A stretch of DNA of 8,009 nt from Pseudomonadota bacterium (GTDB taxonomy: Bacteria > Desulfobacterota > Desulfovibrionia > Desulfovibrionales > Desulfovibrionaceae), in assembly GCA_018822065.1 (NCBI GenBank), contig JAHJKV010000155.1, forward strand, positions 1 to 8,009, written 5' to 3'. Shown here piece after piece: positions 7,585 to 8,009 of this stretch. The position numbers were made by a program, and so were the translations under genes. Within the stretch, counting starts at the first letter, position 1. Every line of letters starts with the position of its first letter. The notes under the pieces were generated by a model that had not been told where the DNA came from, made no database searches, and saw only the letters and a program-made list of their open reading frames with translations.

Positions 7585-7616
7585 ATGCTCCACTGAATCA
7601 TCAGGAGGTGGAGCAT
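7585..7616 (+). repeat. 9-bp inverted repeat spanning the integrase ribosome-binding site and start codon
   Basis: ATGCTCCAC (7585-7593) and GTGGAGCAT (7608-7616) are perfect reverse complements separated by 14 nt. The right arm contains the end of the Shine-Dalgarno AGGAGGT (7603-7609) and the first two bases of the integrase ATG (7615-7617). In mRNA the hairpin could hide the start codon; in DNA it could be a protein-binding site. Confidence 0.6.
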
Positions 7617-8009
7617 GGCGACCATCCGAAAACGCGGGCCCTACCAGTGGGAGGCACGCATCCGACGCAAAGGGTTCCCGACGACATCGAAAACCTTCGA
7701 GCGCAAGCAGGATGCCGAAGACTGGGCCAGAGAAATCGAGTCCGAAATGAGCCGTGGTGTTTTCGTCTCCCGCGCCGAAGCTGAGTCGACCACTCTCTTC
7801 GATGCCCTGGATCGCTACATCGAGGAGCACATCCCCCGTCTCAAGCAACAACAACGCGAAACGAACCGTGCAAAGGCCATCCAGAACCGTGACCTGTCCA
7901 AACGCTTCCTGGCTGGCATCCGTGGCAAGGAGATTCGCGCATTCATCGCCGAGCGCGAAACTGAGGGCGTGTCGGGCAACACCATCCGGCTCGATCTGGC
8001 CCTCATCTC
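7615..8009 (+). CDS. Tyrosine recombinase / phage-type integrase (partial, 3' end outside window)
   Basis: This is the N-terminal 131 codons of a site-specific integrase. I translated the frame by hand. Residues 1-50 (MATIRKRGPYQWEARIRRKG, then a TFERKQDAEDWAREIESEM stretch) look like the small arm-type DNA-binding domain of phage integrases. From about residue 59 (TTLFDALDRYIEEHIPRLKQ) the helical core-binding (SAM-like) domain follows, with SGNTIRLDLALI (120-131) near its end. The catalytic domain with the R-H-R-Y residues lies beyond the window. The ATG at 7615 has a strong Shine-Dalgarno, AGGAGGT, 5 nt upstream. Orientation away from tRNA-Asn supports insertion at that tRNA. A terminator lies between tRNA and integrase, and no good -35/-10 pair is visible in the 40 bp between terminator and start, so its promoter is unclear. 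Confidence 0.88.
   Translation, partial: MATIRKRGPYQWEARIRRKGFPTTSKTFERKQDAEDWAREIESEMSRGVFVSRAEAESTTLFDALDRYIEEHIPRLKQQQRETNRAKAIQNRDLSKRFLAGIRGKEIRAFIAERETEGVSGNTIRLDLALI

Larger units (their letters stand above)
7527..8009 (+). mobile_element. Left end of a tRNA-Asn-integrated element (prophage or ICE-like), right part outside window
   Basis: An intact tRNA-Asn is followed within 90 bp by a tyrosine-recombinase integrase reading away from it, the classic layout of an element inserted at a tRNA 3' end. The exact left boundary cannot be fixed: the attachment core would usually overlap the tRNA 3' half (about 7490-7526) and the matching second copy is not in view. Only the integrase start is visible, so the type of element and its cargo are unknown. 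Base composition does not visibly differ from the host region. Confidence 0.55.

Noticed and set aside
7492..7854. A 120-codon minus-strand open frame across the tRNA and integrase start
   Set aside because: Its end is translated from the antisense of tRNA-Asn and the terminator, a well-known artefact; the rest is antisense to the integrase.
1..8009. CRISPR arrays, insertion sequences, toxin-antitoxin pairs and riboswitches
   Set aside because: I saw no regular spaced repeats, transposase frames, short paired genes or recognisable riboswitch folds; nearly the whole window is accounted for by the listed genes.

Overview
The window looks like a chromosomal segment of a diderm, LPS-making Deltaproteobacterium, most likely the Desulfovibrio/Pseudodesulfovibrio group. 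The evidence is the gene order lysS - lolC/E - lolD - bamA - skp - lpxD, a single LolC/E-type permease next to lolD and bamA, and an extra N-terminal domain on BamA. The lineage is my inference from gene order and protein character; no search was run.

Positions 1-7189, minus strand: one tightly packed gene run, read right to left. It holds class II lysyl-tRNA synthetase (lysS), the lipoprotein-releasing permease (lolC/E type), its ATPase (lolD), the outer-membrane insertase bamA, the periplasmic chaperone skp/ompH, and the start of lpxD (lipid A acyltransferase), which runs off the left edge. Gaps are 6 bp (lysS/lolC) and 4 bp (skp/lpxD). lolC/lolD overlap by 8 bp and lolD/bamA by 14 bp; only bamA/skp has a sizeable gap (76 bp). 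Apart from lysS, the run is an envelope-building module: LolCD releases lipoproteins from the inner membrane (BamD-type partners would be among them), Skp carries unfolded outer-membrane proteins across the periplasm, BamA inserts them, and LpxD helps make the lipid A of the outer leaflet.

Positions 7190-7450: a divergent control region. It has a minus-strand promoter candidate for the lysS operon, a plus-strand promoter candidate for the tRNA, and a recurring GCGTCA/TGACGC hexamer.

Positions 7451-8009, plus strand: a complete tRNA-Asn (GTT) with encoded CCA, a strong rho-independent terminator, then the N-terminal 131 codons of a tyrosine-recombinase integrase pointing away from the tRNA and leaving the right edge. 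This is the usual arrangement at the end of a prophage or other integrative element in a tRNA gene. Any novel cargo would lie to the right, outside the window. Most of the window is ordinary core genome. The points most worth a second look are the BamA N-terminal extension, the lysS start, and the repeats and hairpin around the integrase start.
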